This document shows, in pieces, positions 33,085 to 42,260 of a stretch of DNA of 64,000 bases. The notes under the pieces are model-generated. The model did not search any database. It was not told the origin of the DNA and saw nothing but the letters and a program-made list of their open reading frames with translations. This DNA is from an uncultured Lachnospiraceae bacterium. GTDB taxonomy: Bacteria; Bacillota; Clostridia; Lachnospirales; Lachnospiraceae. Made by a program: the position numbers and the translations under genes. The stretch is taken from contig CAJTLB010000012.1 in assembly GCA_910577045.1 (NCBI GenBank), positions 1 to 64,000 on the forward strand. The letters are read 5' to 3'. The stretch's first letter is position 1. Every line of letters begins with the position of its first letter.

Positions 33085-34239
33085 ATGTTTGTATGTGTGG
33101 GCGGGAAGAATAATATTAGTGTAGATATATTGGAGCATTTAATTAAAAATAATCGAAATAGATATGAATTGGGTGTTGTATGTAATAAAAGTGAAACTGG
33201 AAGGAATACTTTTCAAAAATCATTACGTTATTTTTCACAGAGATATAAAGTGAAAGAATACAGATTAGAAGAAATATATAATAAAGATCAGGTTATATTT
33301 CTTTCATTAGAATTTGATCAAATTTTAAAACCAGAAAATTTTAAAGATGCGCGTTTATATAATGTCCATTTTTCACTATTGCCTAAATATAAAGGAATGT
33401 ATACTTCTATTATTCCTATATTAAATGCTGAAGAATATACTGGTGTGACACTTCATGAAATTGATAGTGGGATTGATACAGGAAATATTATTGCACAAAA
33501 AAAATTTGAAATTAAAGAAGATATAAATAGCAGGGAAATATATTTTTTATATATGGAATATGCTACAAAGCTGATGTTGGAGTATATAGAAGATATATTA
33601 GGAAATAGGGTTTATGGAGTTCCTCAGGCTCCTAATAGTTCAACATATTACCCTAAAAATTATATTGATTTTACAAAAATTGTAATTAATTTAAATCAGA
33701 CGGCAGATTGTATTAGGCGGCAAATTAATGCGTATTGTTTTCGAGAATATCAAATGCCAATAGTATATAATAAATCTATTATTGCGGCAAAAGTTACAAA
33801 TATAAAATCTAAAATAAAACCGGGAAAAATATTGCTAACAGATTGCCATGGAATAATGATAAGTACAATAGATTATAATATTATTTTATATTTTGATCGA
33901 TTGGAGGAATTGTTTCAGGCATGTGAGAAAGGAGATATAACAAAAGTAAAGGAAATATGTATAGTAAAAGAACATATTGATGTTTCAAACGAAAACGGCT
34001 GGACTCCGTTAATGATGGCAACTTATTATAATTATAAAGAAATAGTAAAGTATTTATTATTAGAAGGAGCTGATATTTATGCTAGGGATTATAATGGGGC
34101 AACAATATTAATGTATGCGAAAGAAGTTTTTTTTAAGTATCAAGATAGAGAATTGTTTGATAAATTTTTAGATTTGGGACTTGATATTCATCAGTGTGAT
34201 TATCAGGGAAATAGTGTAGAGAATTCTTTTTGTAAATGA
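33085..34239 (+). CDS. qdtF: sugar N-formyltransferase with C-terminal ankyrin repeats (QdtF-like)
   Basis: 384 aa. Residues 1-190 are a methionyl-tRNA-formyltransferase-like domain: LYNVHFSLLPKYKGMYTSIIPILN holds the Asn-x-His of the active site and TGVTLHEIDSGIDTGNIIAQKKF the catalytic Asp. Residues 200-270 form a beta subdomain. Residues 285-384 are ankyrin repeats (NGWTPLMMATYYNYKEIVKYLLLEGADIYARD, NGATILMYAKEV). This combination is known from QdtF, which formylates dTDP-Qui3N with N10-formyl-THF. The neighbouring ketoisomerase and aminotransferase support that role. Confidence 0.85.
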   Translation: MFVCVGGKNNISVDILEHLIKNNRNRYELGVVCNKSETGRNTFQKSLRYFSQRYKVKEYRLEEIYNKDQVIFLSLEFDQILKPENFKDARLYNVHFSLLPKYKGMYTSIIPILNAEEYTGVTLHEIDSGIDTGNIIAQKKFEIKEDINSREIYFLYMEYATKLMLEYIEDILGNRVYGVPQAPNSSTYYPKNYIDFTKIVINLNQTADCIRRQINAYCFREYQMPIVYNKSIIAAKVTNIKSKIKPGKILLTDCHGIMISTIDYNIILYFDRLEELFQACEKGDITKVKEICIVKEHIDVSNENGWTPLMMATYYNYKEIVKYLLLEGADIYARDYNGATILMYAKEVFFKYQDRELFDKFLDLGLDIHQCDYQGNSVENSFCK

Positions 34240-34281
34240 GATTTGATTAAATGGTTTGTTTGAAAAATAAGGAGGGGGAAA

Positions 34282-35376
34282 ATGAAAGTTCCGTTTGTAT
34301 CATTAGAGCCTATACATCAAGAAATTGAAACAGAATTAAAAGAGAAAATAAAGACTGTATATAAGAAAGAAGTATTTATCCAGGGCGAAGAAAGTAGAGA
34401 ATTTGAAAAAGAGTTTGCAGACTATTGTGGCAGAGATTTTTGTATAGGATGTGGTTCTGGGCTAGATGCTTTGTATTTAATATTAAAGGCATATGGTATT
34501 GGTGCCGGAGATGAGGTGATTGTTCCTGCTAATACATTTATTGCAACAGCATTAGCTGTTTCTTATACGGGTGCAGTTCCAATATTAGTGGACGCAGAGC
34601 TGGAATTTTATAATTTAAATCCAGATTTGATGGAAAAAAAGATAAGTAAAAAGACAAAGGCAATTATAGCTGTTCACTTATATGGCTGTGCAGCAGAGAT
34701 GGATAAAATTAACATGATTGCAAAAAAATATGATTTAAAAGTAATTGAGGATGCAGCGCAGGCTCATGGGGCGTTATATAAAGGAAAGAAAATAGGAAGA
34801 TTAGGGGATGCAGCAGCTTTTAGTTTTTATCCAGGAAAAAATCTTGGGGCACTAGGAGATGGAGGGGCAGTTGTTACAGATGATAGAGAGTTAGCAGAAA
34901 AGATTAGGATGCTGGGAAACTATGGTTCTATGGAAAAATACCATCATGTTTTTCGGGGAATTAATTCTAGATTAGATGAAGTACAGGCGGCAGTGCTAAG
35001 AATAAAGCTAAAGTATTTAGATAAATGGAATAATAACAGAAAGATAACAGCAGAAAGATATTTGTCGTCTATTAAAAATCCTAATATTATTTTGCCTAAA
35101 ATAAAAAAAGATAGACAATCCGTTTGGCATATTTTTGCAATTCGGACTATGAAACGGAAACAATTAGAAGAATATTTGCAAAGGGAAGAAATCGGCTACA
35201 ATAGGCATTATCCGATTCCTATTCATTTGCAACAGGCGTATAAAGAGTATGGAGGTAAGCAAGGGGATTATCCTGTGGCAGAAATGATAGCAGATACAGA
35301 AATCAGCCTGCCAATGTATGTAGGAATGAAAAAAGAAGTAGATATTGTTATTGAAAAGTTAAATTGTTTTATATAA
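34282..35376 (+). CDS. fdtB: dTDP-3-amino-3,6-dideoxy sugar aminotransferase (FdtB/QdtB-like)
   Basis: 364 aa, with AGGAGGGGG upstream. DegT/DnrJ family: GCGSGLDALYLILKAYGIG, VPANTFIATALAVSYTGAVPILVD, VIEDAAQAHGALYKGKKIGRLGDAAAFSFYPGKNLGALGDGGAV (PLP Lys in PGKNLG) and NSRLDEVQAAVL. The VPFVSLEPIHQEIE start is typical of the FdtB/QdtB/DesV branch. It aminates the 3-keto sugar made by FdtA; the product is then formylated by the ankyrin formyltransferase. Confidence 0.87.
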   Translation: MKVPFVSLEPIHQEIETELKEKIKTVYKKEVFIQGEESREFEKEFADYCGRDFCIGCGSGLDALYLILKAYGIGAGDEVIVPANTFIATALAVSYTGAVPILVDAELEFYNLNPDLMEKKISKKTKAIIAVHLYGCAAEMDKINMIAKKYDLKVIEDAAQAHGALYKGKKIGRLGDAAAFSFYPGKNLGALGDGGAVVTDDRELAEKIRMLGNYGSMEKYHHVFRGINSRLDEVQAAVLRIKLKYLDKWNNNRKITAERYLSSIKNPNIILPKIKKDRQSVWHIFAIRTMKRKQLEEYLQREEIGYNRHYPIPIHLQQAYKEYGGKQGDYPVAEMIADTEISLPMYVGMKKEVDIVIEKLNCFI

Positions 35377-35388
35377 AAGGAGTATTTT

Positions 35389-36687
35389 GTGGAAGGAAAA
35401 TTAAAACAAAAATATATAGATAAGTTTGGCCGTAATATAATTTATAAATCTATAGCAGGAGTATATCATTTTCTTCTACTTAGGTGTAGTATCTGGAAAT
35501 ATAAGTGGTATAGTAATTCTCTTAGGAATCAGAAAAAAGGTACAGAAAAGATTTCAATTGTTTTTTTAGCTTCTATGCCAGAATTTTGGAATTCTTTAAA
35601 AACGGTTTATCAGGCGGCAATGGATCATTCAAATATAGAAGCACATCTTTTGCTATTACCACTAAAAACAGAGTATGGTTTATGGAAATATAAAGAAGAT
35701 AATATATATAATATTTATCCTACATATAAAAAAGTATTTGATGAATCAACAAAAGTATGGACTGAAATAGAGAAATTTTCTCCTGATTATGTTTTTTTTG
35801 AGCGTCCATATAATAATTTTTTACCAAAAGGGTATAAAAGCTCAGATGTTGTAAAGTATGCGAAGGTATGTTATGTGCCATATGGTTATATCTTAACAAA
35901 ATCGCCTAATTTATTAAAGTCGGTTTTTGAAAATAGTTTTTTTGTAAATGTATCTTTCTTTTTTGCAAGTTGGGATGTTGCAGGAAAGTATTGTGAAAGA
36001 TTGTTTCATCAATATGGAAATAAAAATAGAAAGGTAATTTATTTAGGTTTTCCAAGATTTGATTTGTTGCCTGAGTATATAGAAAAGGAAAATACAAATA
36101 ATTGTACTATTTTATGGACTCCACGGTGGACAGTAACAAAGGATAATATTAATGATAAAAGTTCAGATACTTCTTTTTTTCGATTTAAGGACAATGTAAT
36201 AGAAAGGTGTATAAATAATAAAAAGGAAAAATGGATAGTCCGTCCGCATCCGCTGGCTTTTCAAAATTATATTTCTGATAACATTATGTCAAAAGAGGAA
36301 GTAGAGTTATATAAAAAAACATTAAATAAGATGGAAAATATATCTCTAGATAATAATAAAGATTATTTAATCGGATTCCAAGAATCAGATATATTAGTCA
36401 CAGATTTTAGTTCTCTTATTATAGAGTATTTTATGATGGGAAAGCCTATTATTTATTGTGGAAATTTAGAAGCTTTACCCTTTAAAGAGCTAAGAGATAA
36501 TGTATATTTGGCTAATCAATGGAAAGATGTAATAGATGTTTTGGAGAAATTAAAAAGAGGAATTGATCCACTGAAAAGTAGGCGATTGTTGGTAAGTAAA
36601 AAACTTAGAGTAGTGGAAAATGGGACTATTGGCAAAGCCATTATTCAATACATTGTAAATGAAAAAACCACTATGGATGACAGGTAA
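35389..36687 (+). CDS. CDP-glycerol glycerophosphotransferase family protein (TagB/TagF-like)
   Basis: 432 aa, GTG start with AAAAGGAGT upstream. The GT-B C-terminal signature is present: WIVRPHPLAFQNY (HP motif) and SDILVTDFSSLIIEYFMMGKPIIYCG. These residues bind the CDP-alditol and acceptor phosphate in TagB/TagF. It probably adds a polyol-phosphate to the glycan repeat. The next gene encodes a cytidylyltransferase/kinase fusion that may supply the CDP-activated donor. Confidence 0.82.
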   Translation: MEGKLKQKYIDKFGRNIIYKSIAGVYHFLLLRCSIWKYKWYSNSLRNQKKGTEKISIVFLASMPEFWNSLKTVYQAAMDHSNIEAHLLLLPLKTEYGLWKYKEDNIYNIYPTYKKVFDESTKVWTEIEKFSPDYVFFERPYNNFLPKGYKSSDVVKYAKVCYVPYGYILTKSPNLLKSVFENSFFVNVSFFFASWDVAGKYCERLFHQYGNKNRKVIYLGFPRFDLLPEYIEKENTNNCTILWTPRWTVTKDNINDKSSDTSFFRFKDNVIERCINNKKEKWIVRPHPLAFQNYISDNIMSKEEVELYKKTLNKMENISLDNNKDYLIGFQESDILVTDFSSLIIEYFMMGKPIIYCGNLEALPFKELRDNVYLANQWKDVIDVLEKLKRGIDPLKSRRLLVSKKLRVVENGTIGKAIIQYIVNEKTTMDDR

Positions 36688-36700
36688 GGAGAGAAGTACT

Positions 36701-38323
36701 ATGGAAAAAAAGGAGTATATTCGGAATGTGGTATTGATTATGTCTGCGGGGCGTGGGACAAGGTTTGGGGCAGATAAACCAAAACAATATTGCAATATGA
36801 TGGGAAGACCTATTATTGAATATGCGTTGGATGCTTGCAGATTATCTTCTGCAACAGATGAAATAGTAATTGTTGCATCACCTGAGTATACTAATATTGT
36901 ACAAAAGAAATATGGTTTTCCAACAACAGTGGGAGGGAACACAAGAACAGAGTCGTTGGCAAATGGATTAGCTTATATTTCAGAACATTATGCTTGTGAA
37001 AAAGTAATAATAGCTAATGCGGTTTGCCCATTAATGACAGAATCGCAAATTGATCAGTATTTTATGTTGCTAGATCAGTATGATTATATACTTACTACAT
37101 GGAAGGTGGTTTCTACCCTACATCGCTATGATGGTAGGCGGGTAGATCGTGATGAATATTTTCATGTTATGGAGCCAGAAGCATATCGTTTTCCTATATT
37201 ATATTCCAATTATAAGGGAGACTTTCCCGTACCATATATTTTTCACCAGATGCCAGAAAGATCTAAAGCATATTTTTGTTTTGATTATCCCTATACAATG
37301 AAAGTAACATATGCAAGAGACATAGATATAGCGGAAAGATTATATAATGAAATTATTTTAAAACCAAAACGAGATAAGACAAGGCAAAACATTAATTTGT
37401 GGCTTTCTTCTTTTGAGAATAAAGATATAATGGAATGGTTGTTAAAAATAAATAATTATATGGAAGAATTAATAGAAAGATGGGAAATTACAAGTTATAC
37501 AGTAAATCCACAAACATTTGCGACTTGTGTATATGAGGCAGAATCTAAAAAATATGGAAGTGTTATTATTAAGTTCCATGCTCCATCTGGAAGGTTTGAA
37601 TTAGAGTTACTTTATTATCAAATGCAGTCATCAGATATAATGGCAGAATTATTAGATTATGATTCAGAATTTAGAGTTTTATTGATTCAAAAAATAAAAC
37701 CAGGAATACAAGTGAAATTCCATAGTAATGATAGTGAATTAAAAAGATTTTATCAAAAGGTATCAAAAAGTTTGTTATCAAAAAAAATGTTGGATACAAA
37801 TATTTTAATTCCTACAATTATCAGTGATTTTGAACGAAATATACATCATGCGGATAAATATAATTTTGAACAATATTTTAGGAAAAAGATGGAGGAAAAA
37901 GTAAAAGAAATATGGATGGAATATTTTGCAAGTAGTCCACAGTATTATTTGCACAGAGACTTACATAGAAGGAACCTATTAAGGACAAAAACAGGAATTA
38001 TGGCGATTGATCCGTTGGGTATTATAGGTCCCGAAGAATTTGAGTATACTATTCCATTTATTATAGAAGCTAAGGCAGATATGCAGGATATAATAAGAAA
38101 ACAAGAAGAATTATTGGACTTTTTTTCTGAATTTTGTAATAGAAAAAGATTATATGCAGCTTTATTTATTATGTGGGTACACAAAATGGATGAATATGTA
38201 TTTGTAAAGCATGATAATTTTAAACTTGCAAAATGGACAATAGAGTGCATAAAAAAATTTTTTTATGAAAAAGATGAATGGAAGTTAGATGGAAAGCTAG
38301 GATGGCCAAGAGGACTAAAATAA
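36701..38323 (+). CDS. IspD/TarI-like cytidylyltransferase fused to an APH-type kinase
   Basis: About 540 aa. The start at 36701 has GGAGAG upstream and follows the previous stop; the frame opens at 36659. Residues 5-225 are an IspD/TarI nucleotidyltransferase: IMSAGRGTRFGADKPKQYCNMMGRPIIEYALD, VGGNTRTESLANGL, IANAVCPLM. Residues 270-540 are an aminoglycoside-phosphotransferase-like kinase: YLHRDLHRRNLL with the HxDxxxxN catalytic loop and MAIDPLG with the metal Asp. It could phosphorylate and then cytidylate an alcohol or polyol to give a CDP donor for the TagF-like enzyme. The substrate is not known. Confidence 0.78.
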   Translation: MEKKEYIRNVVLIMSAGRGTRFGADKPKQYCNMMGRPIIEYALDACRLSSATDEIVIVASPEYTNIVQKKYGFPTTVGGNTRTESLANGLAYISEHYACEKVIIANAVCPLMTESQIDQYFMLLDQYDYILTTWKVVSTLHRYDGRRVDRDEYFHVMEPEAYRFPILYSNYKGDFPVPYIFHQMPERSKAYFCFDYPYTMKVTYARDIDIAERLYNEIILKPKRDKTRQNINLWLSSFENKDIMEWLLKINNYMEELIERWEITSYTVNPQTFATCVYEAESKKYGSVIIKFHAPSGRFELELLYYQMQSSDIMAELLDYDSEFRVLLIQKIKPGIQVKFHSNDSELKRFYQKVSKSLLSKKMLDTNILIPTIISDFERNIHHADKYNFEQYFRKKMEEKVKEIWMEYFASSPQYYLHRDLHRRNLLRTKTGIMAIDPLGIIGPEEFEYTIPFIIEAKADMQDIIRKQEELLDFFSEFCNRKRLYAALFIMWVHKMDEYVFVKHDNFKLAKWTIECIKKFFYEKDEWKLDGKLGWPRGLK

Positions 38324-38345
38324 ATAGGAGAATGGAAAGAAATAA

Positions 38346-39392
38346 ATGGGAGAAATGACAAATATATATTTGATACGCCATGCGGAAGCAGAAGGAAATC
38401 TGTATCGAAGAATACAAGGGCAATATAATTCAAAAATAACACCATTAGGAGAAAAACAGATTCTTGCTTTAGTAAATAGAATGAAGAAAATACCATATAA
38501 AGCAGTGATTAGCAGTGATTTACTGCGTGCAACGGATACTGCGCAAAGGCTGGCACAAATTTATAATCTAAAGGTAATCCAAAAGAAAGAATTACGGGAG
38601 ATAGCAGTAGGATGTTGGGAGGATAAACCTTGGGGAAATTTAGCACAAGAATATCCTAAACAAATGGATAATTTTTTGCATGATATAGAGCAATTTGTGG
38701 TAGAAGGTTCAGAGAAGATAAATTTGGTAAAAAAACGTATGAAAGAGGTTATTTTACAAATTGCTTATACATTTGCAGGAGAGACCGTTTTGATAGTTAG
38801 CCATGGAACAGCAATTACTGCTTTTTTTTCAGAAATATTAGAAGTACCATGTGCAGAAGTAAAAAGGAAATATGGTACAGGAGATAATACAGCTGTTAGT
38901 TATATTCAAGTAATAGATAATAAAATAGATATATGTTATGGAAATGATGCCTCACATTTAACAGAGGGAATAAGCACTTATTATAGGCAGAAAAAATGGC
39001 GAGAATCTGAAAAACAGATGGATGGTGTTTATTTTGTACCAGCAGAGGTGAAGGATATAAATTTCTTTTCTAAAGGAAATTCAAAAAAAGTAATAGCAAA
39101 AGTGGGAAAAGATAAAGTAGGATTAATGGTATTAGATGTAGGGCAAGAAGAGCTTATAAATGCAGGAGAAGTTTTGTATTGTTGGGTAGATCCTCTGTAC
39201 AGAAAACAAAGGATAGGCATACAATTATTAGGTTATGCAGTGAGTACATTTCGAGAGTTAGGAAGAGAGAGGATCATTCTTTCGTTGAGAAAAGAAGATA
39301 AGGAGGCATTAAGTTTTTTTATTCATGCAGGATTTCAAATAGATAAATCAGATAGACAAAAAATAAGTTTAATTATGGATATTGTAGTATAG
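38346..39392 (+). CDS. histidine phosphatase fused to a GNAT acetyltransferase
   Basis: 348 aa. Residues 1-195 are a phosphoglycerate-mutase-like phosphatase: IYLIRHAEAEGNLY (RHG-type catalytic His, here RHA), ISSDLLRATDTAQRLA, and VLIVSHGTAITAF with the second His. Residues 230-348 are a GNAT domain (VDPLYRKQRIGIQLLGYAVSTFRELGRERIILSLRKEDKEALSFFIHAGF). It could act on a sugar-phosphate or polyol-phosphate intermediate of the CDP pathway made by the previous gene; this is inference from position. The start may also be the ATG at 38355. Confidence 0.75.
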   Translation: MGEMTNIYLIRHAEAEGNLYRRIQGQYNSKITPLGEKQILALVNRMKKIPYKAVISSDLLRATDTAQRLAQIYNLKVIQKKELREIAVGCWEDKPWGNLAQEYPKQMDNFLHDIEQFVVEGSEKINLVKKRMKEVILQIAYTFAGETVLIVSHGTAITAFFSEILEVPCAEVKRKYGTGDNTAVSYIQVIDNKIDICYGNDASHLTEGISTYYRQKKWRESEKQMDGVYFVPAEVKDINFFSKGNSKKVIAKVGKDKVGLMVLDVGQEELINAGEVLYCWVDPLYRKQRIGIQLLGYAVSTFRELGRERIILSLRKEDKEALSFFIHAGFQIDKSDRQKISLIMDIVV

Positions 39393-39460
39393 TTTAACTT
39401 ATTAAGGAAATTTCTGCTTTTGAGGCATAAGATGTAAGTAGTGAGGAGATTGGAATAGTT

Positions 39461-39468
39461 GTTATAAT
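39461..39468 (+). promoter_or_regulatory. internal extended -10 promoter candidate
   Basis: TGTTATAAT-type box (TATAAT at 39463-39468) 20 bp before the flippase gene, in the only ~95-bp gap inside operon A. No clear -35. Confidence 0.35.
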
Positions 39469-39488
39469 AAGGATAAGGGGCTTATAAG

Positions 39489-41015
39489 ATGATGTATAGC
39501 CACAAAATAGTAAAAAATACAGTATGCAGTATGTTATATAGAGTAGTATTATTGGTGTTACAATTTATAGCTAGAAAGGTATTTATTTTATATCTTGGCA
39601 GTGAGTTGTTAGGGCTTAGTTCTTTATATGCGAATTTATTAGATTTATTAAATTTATCAGAGCTGGGAATTGGAGTAGCAGTTCAATTTCATCTATATAC
39701 TCCCATAGTTAATAAAGATAATGAAAAAATAGCGGATATTTTGCAATCAGCAAAAAAAATATATTCTAAAATAGGAATATGTATTCTTGGAGTAGGTTTT
39801 TTTCTTTCTAATTTTATTCCATATTTTATAAAAGATAATTCATTTTCAAATCTCTTTATACAAATTACTTTTATTATTAGTGTAGTTGGTACAGCTTCTA
39901 GTTACTTTTTTATATATAAGAGGTTATATTTACAGGCCAATGAGGAGATATATATTACAAATATTATAGACACAATTTTGCTTATAGGGTTTATAATAAT
40001 AAAAATTAGCCTGGTGGTATGGACTGGAAGTTATTTTATTTATTTATTACTGGATATTATTCAGAAAGTAACTTCTAATATCTGCGTGGGTATTGTATTT
40101 AATATAAAATATAAACATATTATATCTAGTTGTCAAAAGAAAAAAAACAAAAAAGAACTGGTAAAGGATATTAAGAATGTAATTCCATTAAAATTGGCAA
40201 ATTATGTATATTCTTCAACAGATAGTATCATTATATCTATGTTTATTGGCTTAACGGCTGTTAATTTGTATTCAAATTATATTATGGTTTTTAATCAAGT
40301 AATATCATTTGCTTATCTTTTAGGAGATGCGGTAAAAGTTTCTTACGGGAAAATTATGAAAGAGGTAAAAGATAAAAAATTTTTATATTCTATTTTACAA
40401 GAATATATTATGTTACAATTCTTTTTTTCATCTGTATCTGCGGCTCTTTTATTTGTGCTAGTGAATGATTTTATTATATTGTGGCTTGGGAAAGAATATT
40501 TAATTTCAAATCTATGTGTTGTTTTTTTAACAGCAGATTTTTTTATTCACTCTATGTTTCAGCCATTATCCGTTGTATATGGGGCGGCTGGTAAATTTGG
40601 AGAAGATAAAAAAATTACAATTTTAATGGCTTGTATGAATATTATAGTATCTATTTTGACAGTCAGGTATATGGGGCTTGTAGGTGTTATACTAGGGACT
40701 TTAATTAGTAATTGTATATGTATGGTAGTTAGAGTTTATCAAATAGTATATGGATTTTTTGAAGATAATGTAAAATTATTTGCAAAGATGGTGTTAAAGT
40801 TTCATTTTTTGGCTTTTGCAGAAATAGCAATAAGTGTTTTCTTGTATCAGACATTTTTTTACACATGGAGACAATCCTTTTTAGGTCTCTTATTATCTGG
40901 AATGATCTTGGGAATTTTATTATTAGGAATAAATTGCATTATTTATAGAAAAACAGAGGTGTTTAAAAGGTTATTAGTAAGAATATTAAAGTTATTTTAT
41001 CATAAGATAAAGTAA
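39489..41015 (+). CDS. wzx: polysaccharide flippase (Wzx/MATE-like), operon A
   Basis: 508 aa with about 12-14 predicted TM helices. The N-terminus (IVKNTVCSMLYRVVLLVLQFIARKVFILYLGSELLGLSSLYANLL) is typical of polysaccharide-transport MOP-family flippases. It should move undecaprenyl-linked repeat units of operon A across the membrane, ahead of the Wzy-like polymerase at 30.4 kb. Last gene of the operon. Confidence 0.85.
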   Translation: MMYSHKIVKNTVCSMLYRVVLLVLQFIARKVFILYLGSELLGLSSLYANLLDLLNLSELGIGVAVQFHLYTPIVNKDNEKIADILQSAKKIYSKIGICILGVGFFLSNFIPYFIKDNSFSNLFIQITFIISVVGTASSYFFIYKRLYLQANEEIYITNIIDTILLIGFIIIKISLVVWTGSYFIYLLLDIIQKVTSNICVGIVFNIKYKHIISSCQKKKNKKELVKDIKNVIPLKLANYVYSSTDSIIISMFIGLTAVNLYSNYIMVFNQVISFAYLLGDAVKVSYGKIMKEVKDKKFLYSILQEYIMLQFFFSSVSAALLFVLVNDFIILWLGKEYLISNLCVVFLTADFFIHSMFQPLSVVYGAAGKFGEDKKITILMACMNIIVSILTVRYMGLVGVILGTLISNCICMVVRVYQIVYGFFEDNVKLFAKMVLKFHFLAFAEIAISVFLYQTFFYTWRQSFLGLLLSGMILGILLLGINCIIYRKTEVFKRLLVRILKLFYHKIK

Positions 41016-41026
41016 TAATGAAAAAG

Positions 41027-41064
41027 TAGGAAAACATTTGATAATCAAATGTTTTCCTATTTTA
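41027..41064. terminator. bidirectional terminator between operon A and the Rpn gene
   Basis: TAGGAAAACATTTGA, loop TAA, TCAAATGTTTTCCTA: 15-bp perfect arms, then TTTTAT. It ends operon A and also the convergent Rpn gene. Confidence 0.75.
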
Positions 41065-41103
41065 TAGCTTATAATAGAATGTTTTATTATAATTTTAGAT
41101 AGT

Positions 41104-42048
41104 TTAGAGGTTGGCAAGTTGTTGTATTTCCTCAATACTAAGTCCTGAATATTCTGCAATTTCTTCTATGGTAAGTTTTCCTCGTGATAGCATCTTGATA
41201 GCAGTCTCTTTTTTTGCTTGACTTATTCCTTGGCTTATCCCTTGACTTATTCCTTGATGTATGCCCTGGTTTAAAATAGTTCTAGCTTCTGTTTCAATTA
41301 ATGCTCCACCCATAATATCACCTATACCTTTCTGAATATTTTTATATTTTTGTGATATTTCTTGAATAACATCATTAGAAAGTTCTATAATAGTACGTTT
41401 ATCAAAGGATCCGATTATTTCTTGATATTCGAGTTCATCAAGCTTTTTAAGGATATCTTGATATTCCGCTTTTAGTTCATTGAGTTTTTGTTGATTCGTA
41501 TTATATTCTGGAAAATTTTTTTCATGTGAAAAAATATAAAAGGGTATTAACATAAATAGGTGTTTTTCAAAAATAGTATTTAAAGAATATGTCTGTACTT
41601 TCATAATAGGTATATCATACTGTACAGTACCACCTGGAGTAATAATCACATAGTTCAGTTTGTCAGGTGTTTTTTTATAAGTGCGAAGATAGAGGACAGC
41701 AGTATTGGGGAAGGTTACTGTTAGAGTTTCTTTTGTAAGGGTTCCCTCATCCAAAGCTATCTGTGCATCATATTCAAAGAGCCGGATAGTAATTCTACCA
41801 TCAGGCAAACTGCTTTCACATTCAATATGGTATTTCTTTTGCATTTTCCCAAAAATAGTAAAGTTAGTATCAGTGATCCGTTCTTGATCTGCCATGTTTT
41901 GTTGGTCTATAAAGTGTTCATTTGGGAAAAACTGAATTTCTTCATTACCAGTGTAGTTTTCCTCGAAAATTTCATTAATGATTGGAATAATTAGTTTTCT
42001 ACAGTCATTTAAAATTGTGCGGAATACTCCATCATATATATTGCCCAT
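41104..42048 (-). CDS. Rpn-family recombination-promoting nuclease / PD-(D/E)XK transposase-like protein
   Basis: 314 aa. N-terminal PD-(D/E)XK domain: DGVFRTILND, RITDTNFTIFGKMQKKYHIECESSLPDGRITIRLFEYDAQIA with the D...ExS core; then the C-terminal GIHQGISQGISQGISQ repeat and a helix-turn-helix-like end (KLTIEEIAEYSGLSIEEIQQLANL), both usual for this family. Such proteins are DNA endonucleases that raise recombination. Its place between two polysaccharide operons, beside the 155-bp repeat, is suggestive of a role in reshuffling the locus (inference). Confidence 0.8.
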   Translation of the reverse strand: MGNIYDGVFRTILNDCRKLIIPIINEIFEENYTGNEEIQFFPNEHFIDQQNMADQERITDTNFTIFGKMQKKYHIECESSLPDGRITIRLFEYDAQIALDEGTLTKETLTVTFPNTAVLYLRTYKKTPDKLNYVIITPGGTVQYDIPIMKVQTYSLNTIFEKHLFMLIPFYIFSHEKNFPEYNTNQQKLNELKAEYQDILKKLDELEYQEIIGSFDKRTIIELSNDVIQEISQKYKNIQKGIGDIMGGALIETEARTILNQGIHQGISQGISQGISQAKKETAIKMLSRGKLTIEEIAEYSGLSIEEIQQLANL

Positions 42049-42140
42049 CTTTTATTCCTTTTTCCTATTTTATGATTTTATCATATCATGTTTATATTGT
42101 AAATTCAAGCAGTTTAAATAAGAAGCTTGTTTGTAAAAAA

Positions 42141-42179
42141 CCCACTCCGAAAAAGTATACTTTTTCGGAGTGGGTTTTT
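42141..42179. terminator. perfect 34-bp palindrome, copy 2
   Basis: Identical to the palindrome at 24411-24444, flanked by AAAAAA and TTTTT. The Rpn gene is transcribed away from it, so here it has no obvious gene to terminate, which argues for an additional role. Confidence 0.6.
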
Positions 42180-42260
42180 CTTATGCTATTTTACCATATT
42201 TTTCGGATTTTTCAAGGTCTTTTTTTCAGATTTTCTGTACAACCTGCACAAAGGATAGTA

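Noticed and set aside
41611..41645. GTACAGTACCACCTGGA inside the Rpn gene resembles P1 of the leader RNA
   Set aside because: It encodes conserved residues of the Rpn protein on the minus strand (PGGTVQYD), lacks the P2, P3 and tail elements, and is most simply a chance match.
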